A program made the translations under genes and the position numbers. This document shows positions 1 through 12,298 of a stretch of DNA of 64,000 nt, piece after piece. The notes under the pieces were generated by a model. It ran no database searches and was not told the origin of the DNA. It saw only the letters and a list, made by a program, of their open reading frames with translations. Positions within the stretch are counted from its first letter, which is position 1; each line of letters begins with the position of its first letter. Source of the stretch: Artemisia argyi (Eukaryota > Streptophyta > Magnoliopsida > Asterales > Asteraceae); the NCBI GenBank assembly GCA_030686995.1, contig CM060698.1, positions 136,220,106 to 136,284,105 on the forward strand, written 5' to 3'.

Positions 1-1136
1 CGGATGCTATACTTTTGATGCCCAAATTTGCTTCAATGCTTAAAGGACTTTTAAATAACAAAGAAAAGCTTTTTGAAATGTCTAAAACCCAAATGAACGA
101 GAATTGCTCAGCGGTTCTTCTTAAAAATCTACCCGAAAAGCTTGAAGACCCGGGCAAGTTTCTTATACCGTGCAATTTTCCGGGTATGGTTCAATGCTTC
201 GCCTTGGCCGATCTTGGTGCTAGCATTAACCTAATGCCATTGTCAATTTGGAAAAAGTTGTCTCTCCCTAACTTGACACCGACGCTTATGACCCTCGAGC
301 TTGCCGACCGATCTACGTCTCGTCCAATTGGCATAGCCGAGGATATTTTTGTCAATGTTGGGAAATTCCATTTCCCTGCGGATTTTGTGGTTGTTGATTT
401 TGATGCTGATCCACGGGTTCCTCTCATTCTCGGGAGAGGTTTCCTACGGACCGGTCGTGCTTTAATTGATGTATACGACGAGGAGATTACCTTACGTGTT
501 GGAAATGAAGCCGTCACTTTTAACCTTGATCAAACCGCGAGATACTCCTCCGACTACGATGTTGCTTCCGTCAACCGAATCGATGTTATTGACGAAGCTA
601 CGGAGGAGTATTCTCAAGAACTTCTTGGTTTTACCGAAAATGCTTCGAGTGGCAATCCCACTCCTTTTTTTGAACCAATAGTCTCCAATTCTTCCCCTTC
701 CCTCACTCCATTTGAGGGAAGTGATCTCGCTTGGGAAGAAATTAATGCTTTTCTTTCAAATAAATCATTTTCACCAGAAATTGATAATAATAATTTTGAT
801 CCGGAGGGGGACATTTTATTGATTGAAAAATTGTTAAATGAAAACCCGATTGTTTCTTCCCCTCCGATGGACCTAAAAATGGCAGACGTAAAAGAAGTAA
901 AGCCGTCTATTGAGAATCCTCCGGAGCTCGAGCTCAAGGATTTACCTCATCATCTCGAATACGCATACTTGGAAATTAATAATAAATTGCCCGTCATAAT
1001 ATCTAAAGGCCTTAAAGATGAGGAGAAGACACGACTCTTAGATGTGCTTCGGAAGCATAAAAGTGCTATTACTTGACAAATATCCGACATTAAGGGAATC
1101 GACCCTCGATTTTGCACTCATAAGATTCTGCTTGAC
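1..1136 (+). mobile_element. Gy1, Athila-like Ty3/gypsy element, left part
   Basis: Left visible part of an old plus-strand Ty3/gypsy element whose 5' LTR, gag and leader lie outside the window. It carries protease and the start of reverse transcriptase and is cut at 1136 by element C1. The sequence resumes at 24864. The 5 bp TTGAC at 1132-1136 is repeated at 24864-24868, which shows a simple insertion. The encoded protein is clearly the same family as the Gy2 polyprotein but differs at many residues, so Gy1 is a separate, older copy. Confidence 0.93.
3..1136 (+). pseudogene. Gy1 gag-pol, protease to early RT, 5' truncated by window edge
   Basis: This frame is open from the window edge to a TGA at 1074-1076 and then continues in the same frame to the C1 insertion point. 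It aligns along its whole length with the Gy2 polyprotein region around residues 650-1025. The aspartic protease motif reads [11 protein letters not shown] near codon 75, and a glycine-rich LGRGF motif follows. The TGA replaces a tryptophan codon found in Gy2 (AIAW in Gy2), a single G-to-A change. After the stop the frame still matches the family (DIKGIDP in Gy2). The next part of the same protein is at 24864-27571. The product would be nonfunctional. Confidence 0.92.
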
Positions 1137-2025
1137 TGTGGAAACTAAAAGGGGGGTTGAATAGTTTTACGTCATTTTTAAATTGTTATAAAAGTTTGTT
1201 TAAAAGTTTTCTTTGTTTTATAAAATACAGATTCGATGCTATGAAATCAAGTCGTGCACAATATGAACAACACTAAGTATGTACGATAAAGCAATAATAA
1301 CGTAAGTAAAGAAATAGATAAGGGTTGGAAAGATCGAACCGAGAGACAAGAGATTTATAGTGGTTCGGCTACAAGGTCACCTTCCTTGCCCTACTCCACT
1401 CCCCGAGCACCTAACTCGAGAGTTTTCTTCACTATATCAACAAGCTCCCTTATGGCGGAGAAAACCTTACACACCAATTTACACACCACAATAACTTCAC
1501 AACTTAATCACAACTTCTACACAACTAGTTCACACCTATTCACTACTTAATCACACCACTTCTTCACACCAATCTTCTACTCACCAATCTTCTTCACACC
1601 TATTCTTCTACACACCAATCTTCTTCCTAACTTATCTTCTTCATAACTATTCTTCTAACCAATCACACTATATATCAAACTACACTATCTTCAAAAAAAT
1701 ATTCACAACTAATCACACAATGAAATAATAACAATGATGATTCACTAACAACTTAGATGTGGAGATCACAACAAGTTGTAATACTTCTTGTCTTGAGGGA
1801 TAGAAGTATTGTTCTCTTGCATTTGATGGGATGATGTTTGGATCACTTTGAAACAAAGATTTAAGAATGTATGATCAAAGGATTTATAGATTGGAAATGG
1901 AGATCTAGAACAGAAAGTTCTGGAGTGCAAAAGGTGAGGAAAAAATCCAGGGTTAAGGTGGTATTTATAGGCAGAATATTCTGACAGAGGAGCGTGGCCG
2001 GTCCCCTTAAATCAAGGCCGGTCCC
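1137..2025 (-). repeat. C1 3' LTR, first piece
   Basis: This piece matches 23531 to about 24426 of the other C1 LTR. It holds a C/A/T-rich low-complexity tract (about 1480-1720) built from words such as CACACCAATCTTCTTC. A TATA-like CTATAAATA lies on the minus strand at 1962-1970, and the palindromic GGCCGGTCCCCTTAA block begins near 1996. The piece stops at the Gy2 insertion, with the duplicated GTCCC at 2021-2025. Confidence 0.93.
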
Positions 2026-2192
2026 TGATGAGTGCTCAAACACTCATCATTTTTGTCGTATTTAAACTGCCAAAACATCCGAAAACGCTCAGAAATGCAT
2101 CAAAATACTTAAAATATCCCAGGGATTGTATTTTATACGTTTCTAATGCAAAATGAGCAAAAACAATGAAAAACGAACAAAGTTTACACAAT

Positions 2193-2520
2193 TGGCAGTT
2201 TTAGTCCCCCGACTTTCAAAAATGTACAAAACTAGTCCCTACGCATTTGCTTTGAAAGAAAAGTCAACCTAAGGCGTTTAAAAGTCAAAAGTCATTAAAT
2301 TTAATCCTTAGGTAACAATTTTGGAAAAATTACACTTTTGGTCCCTGCAGTTTGGGAAATTGGCAGAATTAGTCCCTGGGTACTTTTTAAAATGGAAAAT
2401 ATCTTTTGTGACCCTTATGTTATTGGAATGTGACAAGTATGGTCCCTTGGAATACTTTGGAATGTTGGCAGGATATACCCCTAAACTTTCAGTAAATGAC
2501 ATTTTTGGTCCTTGTGAAAA
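2193..2520 (+). repeat. GTCCCT/GTCCTT word array in Gy2 LTR
   Basis: AGTCCC or GGTCCCT-type words recur at about 2205, 2234, 2340, 2371, 2441 and 2507. They are often preceded by TTGGCAG or an ACTTTT-type stretch. The same pattern occurs in the other LTR at 13163-13490 and in unrelated elements of this window. The function is unknown. Confidence 0.7.
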
Positions 2521-2986
2521 TTAAACAAACCAAATGGACCAAGTGTTATTTTCCCACCCCAATCCAAAACATTAAAACCTGATCCAAAAATAAACCCAAT
2601 CCATTCTAGGCCCAAGTCCACCACAGCCCATCTTTTTAATAAAAACCAAATACGGGGTCAAAATTTTGGTCAATCCTCACCCCTAACCTTTTCTTGCCCG
2701 CCATAGCCAAACACACAGCCCCCATTCACCTCTGCTACTCCAACAACATTGTCCCCCCCTCCTCTCCTACCCAGCCAACCTACTACCCCACTCACCTCCT
2801 AAAGTCAACCCTAATTCACACCCAATTGTCCCCCACTCCAACTGAGCAATGGACAATATGATAAGAAGCAGGGAATCAATGGTACAAAAGTGACAAAAGG
2901 CCAGACAAGCCAAGACACCAGAAGACAAAAAAGAGAAAAAGGAAAAAAGGACATAGCCTGGTTCATTGTTTCAGATTTTTATTTTG

Positions 2987-2995
2987 TATAAGTAG
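2987..2995 (+). promoter_or_regulatory. possible TATA box of the Gy2 5' LTR
   Basis: TATAAGTAG follows a T-rich stretch and lies in the position corresponding to the clearer TATAAATAC of the Gy1 LTR. If it is used, U3 is about 1 kb and the R-U5 leader about 2.8 kb. This rests on word match and position only. Confidence 0.35.
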
Positions 2996-5780
2996 TTAAC
3001 TTTGTAAGCCTGAAAAGGGCAGTTAGGGAAGTTAGTGAGTAGTTTTAAGTAAGTTTTTAGTGTACTCTTCTTCATTCAGTAAGCATATTAGTTTGTAAAA
3101 TTTGAATATCAATGAAAATGGTTTAAGTTTCTTAACAAGTTCAAGCACTTATTTTCTATCTTCATTAATTAATTCAAGTTCTTGTGTGATTATGATATGA
3201 GTTAGAGAACTTGTTGTGTGTGCCTACATAGACTCCTCTGAGTTGATTGTAAGCTGTAAAAAGTCCATTTAATTAATTACTCAGCCCTCATAAAAATTTC
3301 AAATATCAGAAAAGAAAAAATACAAGGAAAAAGAGAATGCTGGATTGCTGATGCAGAAAAGGAATGGAAGATGGATTGGGTTAGAGCCTTGGGGGGCATA
3401 TAGGTTGTGAAATTATGGTTCTGGTTCTCTTAAGTCTGTGGCATAGCTCAGTTGTAAGTTCTTCTCCAATTGCTCAAGCTTAATATGTATTGTTGGTGTT
3501 AATAAGTTAATTCAAGTTTATTTCTGCTCATTTATGCTTAGAATAAGTTAGAGTTTCAGTTTATTAGTATAGATCCTTGATTGGCTGTTTAAATTCTCAA
3601 AACAGATTTTAAGGGTGTGTTTGGATTAGGTTGGTTAACATAGTTTGAGTTGTGGTGGTTTGCTAAAACTTGCTCAAATAACACACCTAGGCTTTAGGTA
3701 AGCTGAAACAATCTATTGCTTGGTCATTTTCAGGGTAAAAGTCAAATCCTCCTTGTTGCTTGCTTAACTGCTTATCTGTGTATCTTGTTGCTATCTAACT
3801 CATCATTCCAAGTTTAGTAAGAGTTAAACCAGTTCACTTTAGTTTCATTATAAGCTCAAACATCATTTTGAATCAACAAATCCCAACCAAAACTCATTTA
3901 AGTCAACAAAAAGCAAAAACAGAAAAGTCAAAATGGTCTTTTAAGTTCAAAATCTCAAATTTTGGGGGAATTTTCCTGAATTTTGTAGTAAGAATTGGAT
4001 CTTGAAATTTGTTGAGCTTGAAGTCTACCACCTAGATCATCAGATCCTTTGGTTGTTACAATTTTTAGAATTTTTGGTAAGCTTATGCAGTCCATTGTTT
4101 GGACCTGCAGGGCATGAAATCACCCTGTGCACCCAGTTTAACCAATTTGTCTTTGGGTCACAACTTGGTCATTAATTGACCACAGAGTTTAGTCTTTGGT
4201 GTTTTGGACACCTTGCTAGGTGTACTTGATAGATATATAAGTAGTTTAGGTTAAAGATCTTGCTAGCTTAGCTTATTTTTCCCTAAAAGTCCCCCTAAGC
4301 CTACTGTTGCTGTTGTGAGCTCAGTCCCACTAAGCTTGTGTGATTCCTGTTGTTCCAGCTTGTTTGAGCTTGTTAGTTGATGTTCTTAAGCTTATTTGTG
4401 TTGATTATAGTGGTAGTTGCTTAAGTTTCATTTGGCCCATGCTTATTTGCTTGTTTGATTTATTGCTCATCTCTGAATATCCTTTCAAGCTCAGCTCACT
4501 GACCTTACTTTCCAAGCTCTTCACAAGCTCATCTTTGAGCTTCAAGGCTCAAGCCTTTGCTTTCTGAGAAGCCACCCAGGGTGGCTTGTTGGATAAACCA
4601 TCCACTTGGACCTTTGAGCATGTCAGTGGGTCCCACAGGGGGCTGCAAGTGAGCATTGAGGGCTGTTTGGACCTGAGTGTACTTAGGATTGCTTATTGGT
4701 TAAATCTAGCTTATTCAGCTGGTACTTCTTGATTTTTTTTGGTCAACTCTAGTTCATTTAACCTTTGCCTAACTTAATTTGTACCTTAGGCCAGTAGTGT
4801 AAGTTGTTTGCATATTGTGCTTATTCAAAAGTCCTTATTCAATAAGCTGTTAAGCTTTTTGTCACTCAAACTTCTTGTTTTCCAATTCTAGCCAAGGTCT
4901 CTTTGTAAAAAGTATTTATTTTCAGTTGCAAATCAGTTGTGAAAAAGAAAATTTTGAAAAAGACAAAAAAATTAGAAGTGATAGCTTCTATTTAAGCTAT
5001 CTTAGCTTATTTTCTGCTTATTCATAAGCAACAATTGTTCTTAAATTTTTCTTAAGCTTCTGGTACCAAAATAGATTTTTAGGAATTTTTTCAGATTTTT
5101 CTGTAATCATTTAGTATTTTTTATAATTTAGTTTAATTTAAATTAATTAATTAAATAGTTTTTAATTAGTAATAATTAATTAAAAGTTAGAAAAAATAGT
5201 TTTTCTGTTTCAAAATTAGTTTTATATTATTTTAGATTTTTCTAAATTTTATTTTCATTTTTCTAGTTAATTTTTATAATTATTAGTAATTTAAGGTAAT
5301 TTAGTTAATTAAAAAGTAATTAATAAATAGTAATTAATTAAATAGTGTAAAAATTATTTTTCTTTTTCTAAAAATTTTCTTAAGTCATTAGGATTGTAAA
5401 AATATAAATTTCACGTTCGTAGGACTTTGTTTACTCCCGTTTCACTTTTTTTATTTGCGCGTTCGCGTTTATTTGTAATTAAAACGCGCGTTTTTAGGTT
5501 AAATTGCGTTTTAAAATCATCTGATCATCAGTAATTATTAGTTAAGTGTTTCTAAGTCATTTTCCATCATTATCTCGTAGTGTAACCATAATAATCAAAT
5601 TCCTGACCTTTCTGATCAATCACCCGATCCTTTAAAACGTTCACAAATACTATTGCACGCCTCGCTGGGACAAAACGACCCGGGGATTCCCTAAACTCCT
5701 TGGTTAGTTGGTTTTTGACGTTTGACTTGGTTGACCATTACCTGGTGAACTTAGTTGACCGTTCAGAACCAATCAAAATT

Positions 5781-5798
5781 TGGCGCCGCTGCCGGGGA
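5781..5798 (+). other. Gy2 primer-binding site, tRNA-Asp type
   Basis: TGGCGCCGCTGCCGGGGA begins five bases after the 5' LTR. It is complementary to the 3' end of plant tRNA-Asp (GUC) except for one base (C where T is expected in the ninth position). The use of tRNA-Asp is a known trait of Athila elements. Confidence 0.88.
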
Positions 5799-6327
5799 GG
5801 CTGCTGCGTATCTGCACACGTTCTTTAAGATTAGTGGTTTTTCACACATCACTGTACAAATACCACCAACTTTTTGTAAATCTTAATCATAAAACAAAAA
5901 CGTCATTAACACTTTTCCTAAAGTGTTAACAACACCAAAAAAATAAAAAAACAAACAAAACAGATCGTTACGTTTTCTATATCGGGTTTCTTTTAAGGTG
6001 ATTCTTAAAGAAATACGATTTTGGTAAACGAAACGATACCAAAAATATTGTCCAAAAGTTTTTTCACCCATTCACAAAAACCCAAAAACATTCGTCTTTT
6101 CTTGTGAATAATTCTACATAAAAATAAACCGTCGCAAACCAAGACTGAACACCTACTAATTGGGGGTGTGAACAAATAAGTTCCCAAATCAAAAAGATTA
6201 AAACTTGCCTTTGTATCCATGTAGGTGGTGTACCTTTCTTAAAGAAGCCACTTACTTGCGATTATTGGTTTAAGTTCACTGTGGTTTTGCCTCGACTTTG
6301 TTTTGATTGATTTTTGGTTACTAGTGC
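5799..6327 (+). other. Gy2 untranslated leader
   Basis: About 530 bp between the PBS and the gag-pol start. It has A-rich stretches around 5935-5965 and no convincing ORF. It would belong to the genomic RNA leader and may hold packaging signals, but I cannot identify any. Confidence 0.7.
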
Positions 6328-9300
6328 ATGCGCACCCGCTCTTCTAGGTCTACTAGCCCATTACGTGAGCTTGTACGAAAACCTAGAAGACCTCGTAGAC
6401 GTTCCGCACCAACAGTCGGATCTGAGATCCGTACTGTTTCCACTCCAGCTGTCACCATGGCGGAAGACCGCCCTATGTGTGAGCTTCTCCAAGCACCCAT
6501 CGAGGGTTACGGAGACGCTATTGTTGTCCCAGCCATCGTGGCTGATAGTTTTGAGCTCAAAACCGGGTTACTTAATCTTGTAACCTCAAGTCAGTTTTAC
6601 GGTTTTGAGAGGGACGATCCTCATGCTCATATTCGATGGTTCAATAAAATCACATCGACCATCAAGTACAAAAATGTCCCGTGTGAAGCAATTAAGCTTC
6701 TTCTCTTCCCATTCTCCCTCGAGGGTCAAGCCCGGATTTGGCTTGAGAAACAACCCCCTCGATCTATTGAGACCTGGGAGGATCTGGTAAAAAAGTTTGT
6801 GAATGAATTCTTCCCACCTTCTAAGACCACGAGTCTTAAAAATGAGATCACCAAGTTCACTCAGAAATATGATGAATCATTTGGTGAAGCGTGGGACCGT
6901 TTTAAAGAATTACTTCGCAAGTGTCCACATCATGGTTTCTCCGAGTTGATGCAACTCGATACTTTCTACAATGGCGTGAGCCAAGTTGATCAGGATTCTC
7001 TCAATGCCTCCGCAGGAGGTAACTTTTTGAGTAGAACCACCAAAGAAGCCTTAGCAATCATCGAGAACAAGTCTAAGGTCCGCTCTACACGAAGCAAGCC
7101 GGTTGTTTCACAAATTAGTGCGGGTCCTTCCACTTCATCTCCTTCGAGTCAGTCTAGCACCGATGCTAAGATTGACAAGCTTACTGAGGCTATTCAAGCT
7201 TTGGTTCTCACCCAGACTAAGAAAGTCTCTTTTCCACAACATCCTCCACCTGCTGAGGTTAAGAAAGTGGAAGTCTGTGTAACTTGTGGTGGGCCGCATG
7301 CCTACTACAATTGCACAGCTACTGATGGTTCTCCGTTTGAAGCTCATGCTGTAGTCGGGTCATCTAATCAAGGAGGCAATCAATACCGCCCTCCTATGGA
7401 CCCGAACTACCGTCCTAATCATTATCCTGGACCTCCTGGTTTTCATCAAAACCAAAATGTCCAAAACCGTGGCCAGAATCAAAACAGAGGAAACCAAGGT
7501 TTTCAAAACCAAGGTAACTTCAATCAAGGTCATGGTTTTCAGAATCAAAACCAAAGTTTTCAAAATCATGGTTTCCAACAACAAAATCAAGGAAACTTTA
7601 ATAGAAACCAAGGTCAGGGTAATTTCAATCCCGGGTATTTTCATGGAAACAACAACCCTAATCAGGGTAATTTTCAAAATCAAGGCCCCAATCAGAACAA
7701 TCGTGCTCAAAATTTTAACAACCAAAATCAAGCCATTGTTCCTACTGGGCCTTCATCCGACGAGTTGTTAAAACAATTCATGAAGTCCCAAGAAGAAATG
7801 AACAAGTTGTTGATCAGCCAGATTTCTGAAATTAAGAAGTCTTTAAATGAACGACCCTCGGGCTCAGGAACACTTCCGAGCAACACGATCGCTAACCCGA
7901 GGGGCGATGCTAAGGCGATCACAACTAGAAGTGGTGCTTCTTATGATGAACCCGCGATTCCGACTACCTCTTCTTCTTCTCCTCCAAAGGTAGTGAATCG
8001 TGAACCTGAGGTGACCAAGGACAAGGTGCAAACTCCTAGCTCACGAAGTACCGCACACGTCCAACCTCAGGTTATTCCAGAAACCAGATGCAAGCCTGGA
8101 GTTGTCTTTGAACCACCTGAAACTCCAGTGGACAACCCTAAATCCAAAACTTCTATCCCCTATCCATCACGTCTCAATGAACAAAAGCTCCGCGAAAAAG
8201 CTAGTCACCAAATGGATAAATTTTTCCAAATCTTTCAAGATTTGCACTTTGACATTAGCTTCGCGGATGCTATTCTCTTGATGCCCAAGTTTGCATCGAC
8301 AATCAAGAATCTGTTAAGTAATAAGGAAAAACTCTTTGAGATGGCAAGAACTCCATTGAATGAGCACTGCTCAGCAGTGCTCTTGAAAAAGCTTCCTGAA
8401 AAGCTTGGAGACCCCGGAAAGTTTCTCATTCCTTGTATTTTTCCGGGTATGGTTGAATGCTTCGCCTTGGCCGATCTTGGTGCTAGCATTAACCTGATGC
8501 CATATTCTGTGTGGAAGAAATTATCTCTTCCCGAACTTACTCCCACGTGCATGACTTTAGAGCTTGCTGATCGATCGATTTCTCGTCCTCTTGGCATAGC
8601 CGAGGACGTATTTGTTAGAGTGGGAAAGTTCCATTTTCCAGCAGATTTTGTGATTGTTGACTTTGATGCCGATTCAAGGGTTCCTCTCATTCTTGGAAGG
8701 GGATTCCTTAGAACTGGGCGTGCTCTTATCGATGTATTTGAGCAAGAGATCACATTGCGTGTTGGAACTGAAGCAATCACCTTTAACCTTGATCAAACAT
8801 CAAGGTACTCCTCCAATTATGACTCTGAATCGGTAAACCGAATAGATGTCATCGATGTTGCGGCTGAGGAGTACGCTCAAGAGGTTTTAGGTTTCGTTGA
8901 TGATTCTACGAGTGAAAATTTCACTCCGTCTTCTTACCCCATCATTGCTAATTCTGATCCTTCCCTCACTCCGTTTGAGGGAAGTGACTTCATCTTAGAA
9001 GAGATTGAGTCATTTCTTAAAAGTGATTCGATTCCCGATGGAATCGATAACCAAGAGATTAACCCAGAGAGGGATATTCTTCTCCTTGAGAAATTGTTAA
9101 ATGAAGATCCCTCTCCTCTTCCCGTTCTACCACAACAACTTCATAATCAGGAAATCAAATATGTTGAGGAAACTGATGATTTTCCTGAGGTCAAGCTTAA
9201 GGACTTGCCGCCTCATCTGGAATACGCATTTCTTGAGGGTGATGATAAATTGCCCGTCATAATTGCTAAGGATTTAAGTGATGAGGAAAAGGCTGCTCTA

Positions 9301-12105
9301 ATAAAGGTTTTGAAGTCACATAAACAAGCAATTGCTTGGCGTCTCTCCGACATAAAGGGCATTGACCCTGAATTCTGTACACATAAGATTTTAATGGAGG
9401 ACGACTTCAAACCGGCAGTCCAACAACAAAGAAGGGTAAATCCAAAAATTCATGAGGTGATCAAACAAGAAGTTTTAAAACTCCTTGATGCCGGATTGAT
9501 TTACCCTATCTCGGACAGTCCTTGGGTGAGCCCAATTCACTGCGTTCCAAAAAAGGGTGGCATTACTGTTGTCACAAATGAGGAAAATGAGTTGATTCCA
9601 ACTCGTTTGGTTACGGGGTGGCGTGTCTGTATTGATTATCGCAAGTTAAATGACGCCACCCGTAAGGATCATTTTCCTCTACCCTTTATGGATCAGATGC
9701 TCGAGAGATTAGCGGGGAATGAGTACTATTGCTTCCTCGATGGTTTCTCGGGTTACTTTCAGATTCCCATTGATCCGCAAGATCAAGAAAAGACCACGTT
9801 CACGTGCCCCTATGGAACTTTTGCGTATAAACGTATGCCATTTGGCTTATGTAATGCTCCGGGCACGTTTCAACGATGTATGATGGCCATATTTTCCGAC
9901 ATGATCGGGAAAACTATGGAGGTCTTCATGGACGATTTTTCGGTCATTGGGGATTCGTTCCAAACATGTCTCTCCCATTTAGACAACATGCTTAAACGTT
10001 GTGAAGACACAAGGTTATGTCTAAATTGGGAGAAAAGTCACTTTATGGTCAAAGAGGGCATTGTCCTCGGCCATAAAATTTCAAAGAGCGGGATTGAGGT
10101 CGACAAAGCCAAAGTTGATGTCATAGCAAAATTACCTCATCCCACTACCGTCAAAGGAGTTAGGAGCTTTTTGGGTCATGCCGGTTTTTACCGTAGGTTC
10201 ATTCAAGATTTTTCTAAAATCGCCCGGCCTATGACCCATCTCCTCGAGAAGGAGGCTCCTTTTATCTTCTCTCCCGAGTGCATTGAAGCCTTTGAAACAT
10301 TAAAGAAAAGGCTTACCGAGGCACCGATTCTTGTTGCCCCCGATTGGGACTTGCCCTTTGAGCTCATGTGTGATGCGAGTGATTATGCTATTGGGGCAGT
10401 CTTGGGGCAACGTAAAACAAAACACTTTCAGCCTATACACTATGCGAGCAAAACAATGACCGAGGCTCAAAGTCATTACACCACCACTGAAAAAGAATTA
10501 TTAGCTGTGGTGTATGCCTTTGAGAAATTTCGGCCATACTTGATTCTGACAAAAAGCATAGTGTATACGGATCACTCGGCTTTGAAGTACCTTTTTGCAA
10601 AACAAGATGCAAAGCCGAGACTTCTACGTTGGGTTCTCCTCCTACAGGAATTTGATATCATAATTCGTGATAAAAAAGGAGCTGAGAACCTAGCTGCTGA
10701 TCATCTCTCCCGTCTTGAAAACCCCCACCACGATGCTTTCGAGAAAAAGGAAATAAATGAAACATTTCCTCTCGAAACCCTCAATGCGGTTTCATTTCGT
10801 GGAGACTCGATTACCCCTTGGTTTGCCGACTTTGCAAACTATCTTGCGGGTAACTTCATTGTGAAAGGGATGTCGTCCCAACAAAAAAATAAATTTTTCA
10901 AAGATGTCAAACATTACTTTTGGGACGACCCCTACTTGTTCAAGATATGCGCGGATCAAGTCATCCGGCGGTGTGTTTATGGCCAAGAAGCCTCTGAAAT
11001 TCTAAAGGCTTGCCATGCTGGTCCCACGGGGGGCCACCATAATCCAAATTACACCGCCAAAAAGGTGTTTGATTCCGGGTTCTACTGGCCCACAATCTAT
11101 AAGGATGCCCAGGAATTAGTCAAATCCTGTGACGCTTGTCAACGTCACGGGAATATTTCACAAAAGAATGAAATGCCACAAAATGCAATCCAAGTTTGTG
11201 AAATCTTTGATATCTGGGGCATCGACTTTATGGGGCCATTTCCATCATCTCATGGAAATAAGTACATACTCGTGGCTGTTGACTATTTGTCAAAATGGGT
11301 TGAAGCCAAAGCTTTACCCACTAATGATGCCCGAGTAGTCGTGAAATTTTTGAAAGCTCTTTTTGCTCGATTTGGAACTCCACGTGCTATAATTAGCGAT
11401 CGTGGTACGCATTTTTGCAATGACAAATTCGACAAAGTCATGCAAAAGTATGGTGTAACTCACCGTCTTTCTACTGCGTACCACCCTCAAACAAGTGGAC
11501 AAGTAGAAGTTTCCAATCGAGGCATTAAGAGAATATTGGAAAGAACTGTAGGTGAGAATCGTGCTTCGTGGTCGGATAAGTTAGATGATGCACTTTGGGC
11601 TTTCCGTACGGCGTATAAAACACCCATTGGGTGTACGCCATATAAGCTTGTGTACGGGAAAGCATGCCATCTACCGATCGAGCTTGAGCATAAAGCCTAT
11701 TGGGCCCTCAAGCATGCCAATTTTGACCTAAAAACGGCGGGTGATCACAGGAAAGTTCAACTGAATGAATTAAATGAACTTCGTGATCAAGCTTACGAGA
11801 ACTCTTTGATCTATAAGGAAAAGACAAAGAAGATTCATGACTCAAAAATCAAGAACCGCGTTTTCAACGTTGGTGATCGAGTCCTTCTTTTCAATTCTAG
11901 ACTCAAGATCTTCTCGGGAAAGCTTAAAACCCGATGGACTGGTCCATTCACTATCGCAAAAGTTTACCCTTATGGCACCGTCGAATTATCTCAAAATGAC
12001 GGTCCTAATTTCAAAGTGAATGGACATCGGTTGAAACACTACTTTGGAGAGGACATACCATCCATGGTTGTCCCAGATCTCCAAACGTTCCCCAAGGATA
12101 ATTAA
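6328..12105 (+). CDS. Gy2 gag-pol polyprotein, Athila-like, intact
   Basis: Single open frame of 1925 residues for the capsid and enzymes of retrotransposition. Gag: an arginine-rich N-terminus, a retrotransposon capsid domain about residues 130-216 (EGQARIWLE, then [10 protein letters not shown]), one short zinc knuckle C-x2-C-x3-H-x4-C about 316-328, and a Gln/Asn-rich low-complexity tail about 352-468. Protease: DLGA near 716. Reverse transcriptase: [18 protein letters not shown] and the catalytic FMDD at 1200-1203. RNase H: about 1342-1463, with CDAS, TEKE, YTDHSAL and ADHLSR. Integrase: zinc-binding H and CDAC residues about 1562-1609, catalytic D1633, D1691 and E1727 with 35 residues between the last two. 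The C-terminal [16 protein letters not shown] module follows, with no chromodomain. The ATG at 6328 is the first in this frame after the leader. No stop or frameshift was seen, so the element may be active. Confidence 0.97.
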   Translation: MRTRSSRSTSPLRELVRKPRRPRRRSAPTVGSEIRTVSTPAVTMAEDRPMCELLQAPIEGYGDAIVVPAIVADSFELKTGLLNLVTSSQFYGFERDDPHAHIRWFNKITSTIKYKNVPCEAIKLLLFPFSLEGQARIWLEKQPPRSIETWEDLVKKFVNEFFPPSKTTSLKNEITKFTQKYDESFGEAWDRFKELLRKCPHHGFSELMQLDTFYNGVSQVDQDSLNASAGGNFLSRTTKEALAIIENKSKVRSTRSKPVVSQISAGPSTSSPSSQSSTDAKIDKLTEAIQALVLTQTKKVSFPQHPPPAEVKKVEVCVTCGGPHAYYNCTATDGSPFEAHAVVGSSNQGGNQYRPPMDPNYRPNHYPGPPGFHQNQNVQNRGQNQNRGNQGFQNQGNFNQGHGFQNQNQSFQNHGFQQQNQGNFNRNQGQGNFNPGYFHGNNNPNQGNFQNQGPNQNNRAQNFNNQNQAIVPTGPSSDELLKQFMKSQEEMNKLLISQISEIKKSLNERPSGSGTLPSNTIANPRGDAKAITTRSGASYDEPAIPTTSSSSPPKVVNREPEVTKDKVQTPSSRSTAHVQPQVIPETRCKPGVVFEPPETPVDNPKSKTSIPYPSRLNEQKLREKASHQMDKFFQIFQDLHFDISFADAILLMPKFASTIKNLLSNKEKLFEMARTPLNEHCSAVLLKKLPEKLGDPGKFLIPCIFPGMVECFALADLGASINLMPYSVWKKLSLPELTPTCMTLELADRSISRPLGIAEDVFVRVGKFHFPADFVIVDFDADSRVPLILGRGFLRTGRALIDVFEQEITLRVGTEAITFNLDQTSRYSSNYDSESVNRIDVIDVAAEEYAQEVLGFVDDSTSENFTPSSYPIIANSDPSLTPFEGSDFILEEIESFLKSDSIPDGIDNQEINPERDILLLEKLLNEDPSPLPVLPQQLHNQEIKYVEETDDFPEVKLKDLPPHLEYAFLEGDDKLPVIIAKDLSDEEKAALIKVLKSHKQAIAWRLSDIKGIDPEFCTHKILMEDDFKPAVQQQRRVNPKIHEVIKQEVLKLLDAGLIYPISDSPWVSPIHCVPKKGGITVVTNEENELIPTRLVTGWRVCIDYRKLNDATRKDHFPLPFMDQMLERLAGNEYYCFLDGFSGYFQIPIDPQDQEKTTFTCPYGTFAYKRMPFGLCNAPGTFQRCMMAIFSDMIGKTMEVFMDDFSVIGDSFQTCLSHLDNMLKRCEDTRLCLNWEKSHFMVKEGIVLGHKISKSGIEVDKAKVDVIAKLPHPTTVKGVRSFLGHAGFYRRFIQDFSKIARPMTHLLEKEAPFIFSPECIEAFETLKKRLTEAPILVAPDWDLPFELMCDASDYAIGAVLGQRKTKHFQPIHYASKTMTEAQSHYTTTEKELLAVVYAFEKFRPYLILTKSIVYTDHSALKYLFAKQDAKPRLLRWVLLLQEFDIIIRDKKGAENLAADHLSRLENPHHDAFEKKEINETFPLETLNAVSFRGDSITPWFADFANYLAGNFIVKGMSSQQKNKFFKDVKHYFWDDPYLFKICADQVIRRCVYGQEASEILKACHAGPTGGHHNPNYTAKKVFDSGFYWPTIYKDAQELVKSCDACQRHGNISQKNEMPQNAIQVCEIFDIWGIDFMGPFPSSHGNKYILVAVDYLSKWVEAKALPTNDARVVVKFLKALFARFGTPRAIISDRGTHFCNDKFDKVMQKYGVTHRLSTAYHPQTSGQVEVSNRGIKRILERTVGENRASWSDKLDDALWAFRTAYKTPIGCTPYKLVYGKACHLPIELEHKAYWALKHANFDLKTAGDHRKVQLNELNELRDQAYENSLIYKEKTKKIHDSKIKNRVFNVGDRVLLFNSRLKIFSGKLKTRWTGPFTIAKVYPYGTVELSQNDGPNFKVNGHRLKHYFGEDIPSMVVPDLQTFPKDN

Positions 12106-12206
12106 ATTCGGGGATCGAGTCAAGCTAGCGACTCGATGAACAAAAATTAGCAACATATATGGGTTTTCACCCGTATCTCTGATTTCTTTCTACTTTCTAC
12201 CACCCT

Positions 12207-12267
12207 AGTGTGGGGGAATGGCCAACCCCCCGCTATTTGAAAAATGTATATATGTATATAAGGTTTC

Positions 12268-12298
<31 letters not shown>

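Larger units (their letters stand above)
2026..5775 (+). repeat. Gy2 5' LTR
   Basis: LTR of 3750 bp, from TGATGAGTG to CCAATCA, nearly identical to 12996-16746. The first 24 bases form a hairpin with 9-bp arms (TGATGAGTG and CACTCATCA). A GTCCCT word array lies at 2193-2520, a possible TATA box at 2987, many GCTTATT words between about 4080 and 5030, and an AT-rich tract at 5100-5400. A CpG-rich inverted repeat lies near 5457-5491. Short ORFs such as 4340-4567 occur identically in the other LTR only because the LTRs are identical. Confidence 0.97.

Noticed and set aside
4340..4567. Identical small ORFs in both Gy2 LTRs (also 2321-2524 and copies at 13291 and 15311)
   Set aside because: Identity comes from LTR youth rather than selection. 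No start context or protein feature supports them.
8235..8780. 181-codon ORF on the minus strand within the Gy2 pol, and similar antisense ORFs at 191-517 and 7360-7731
   Set aside because: They are the reverse of conserved or low-complexity coding sequence and show no own features. Gy1 and Gy2 share the first kind only because the plus strand is conserved.
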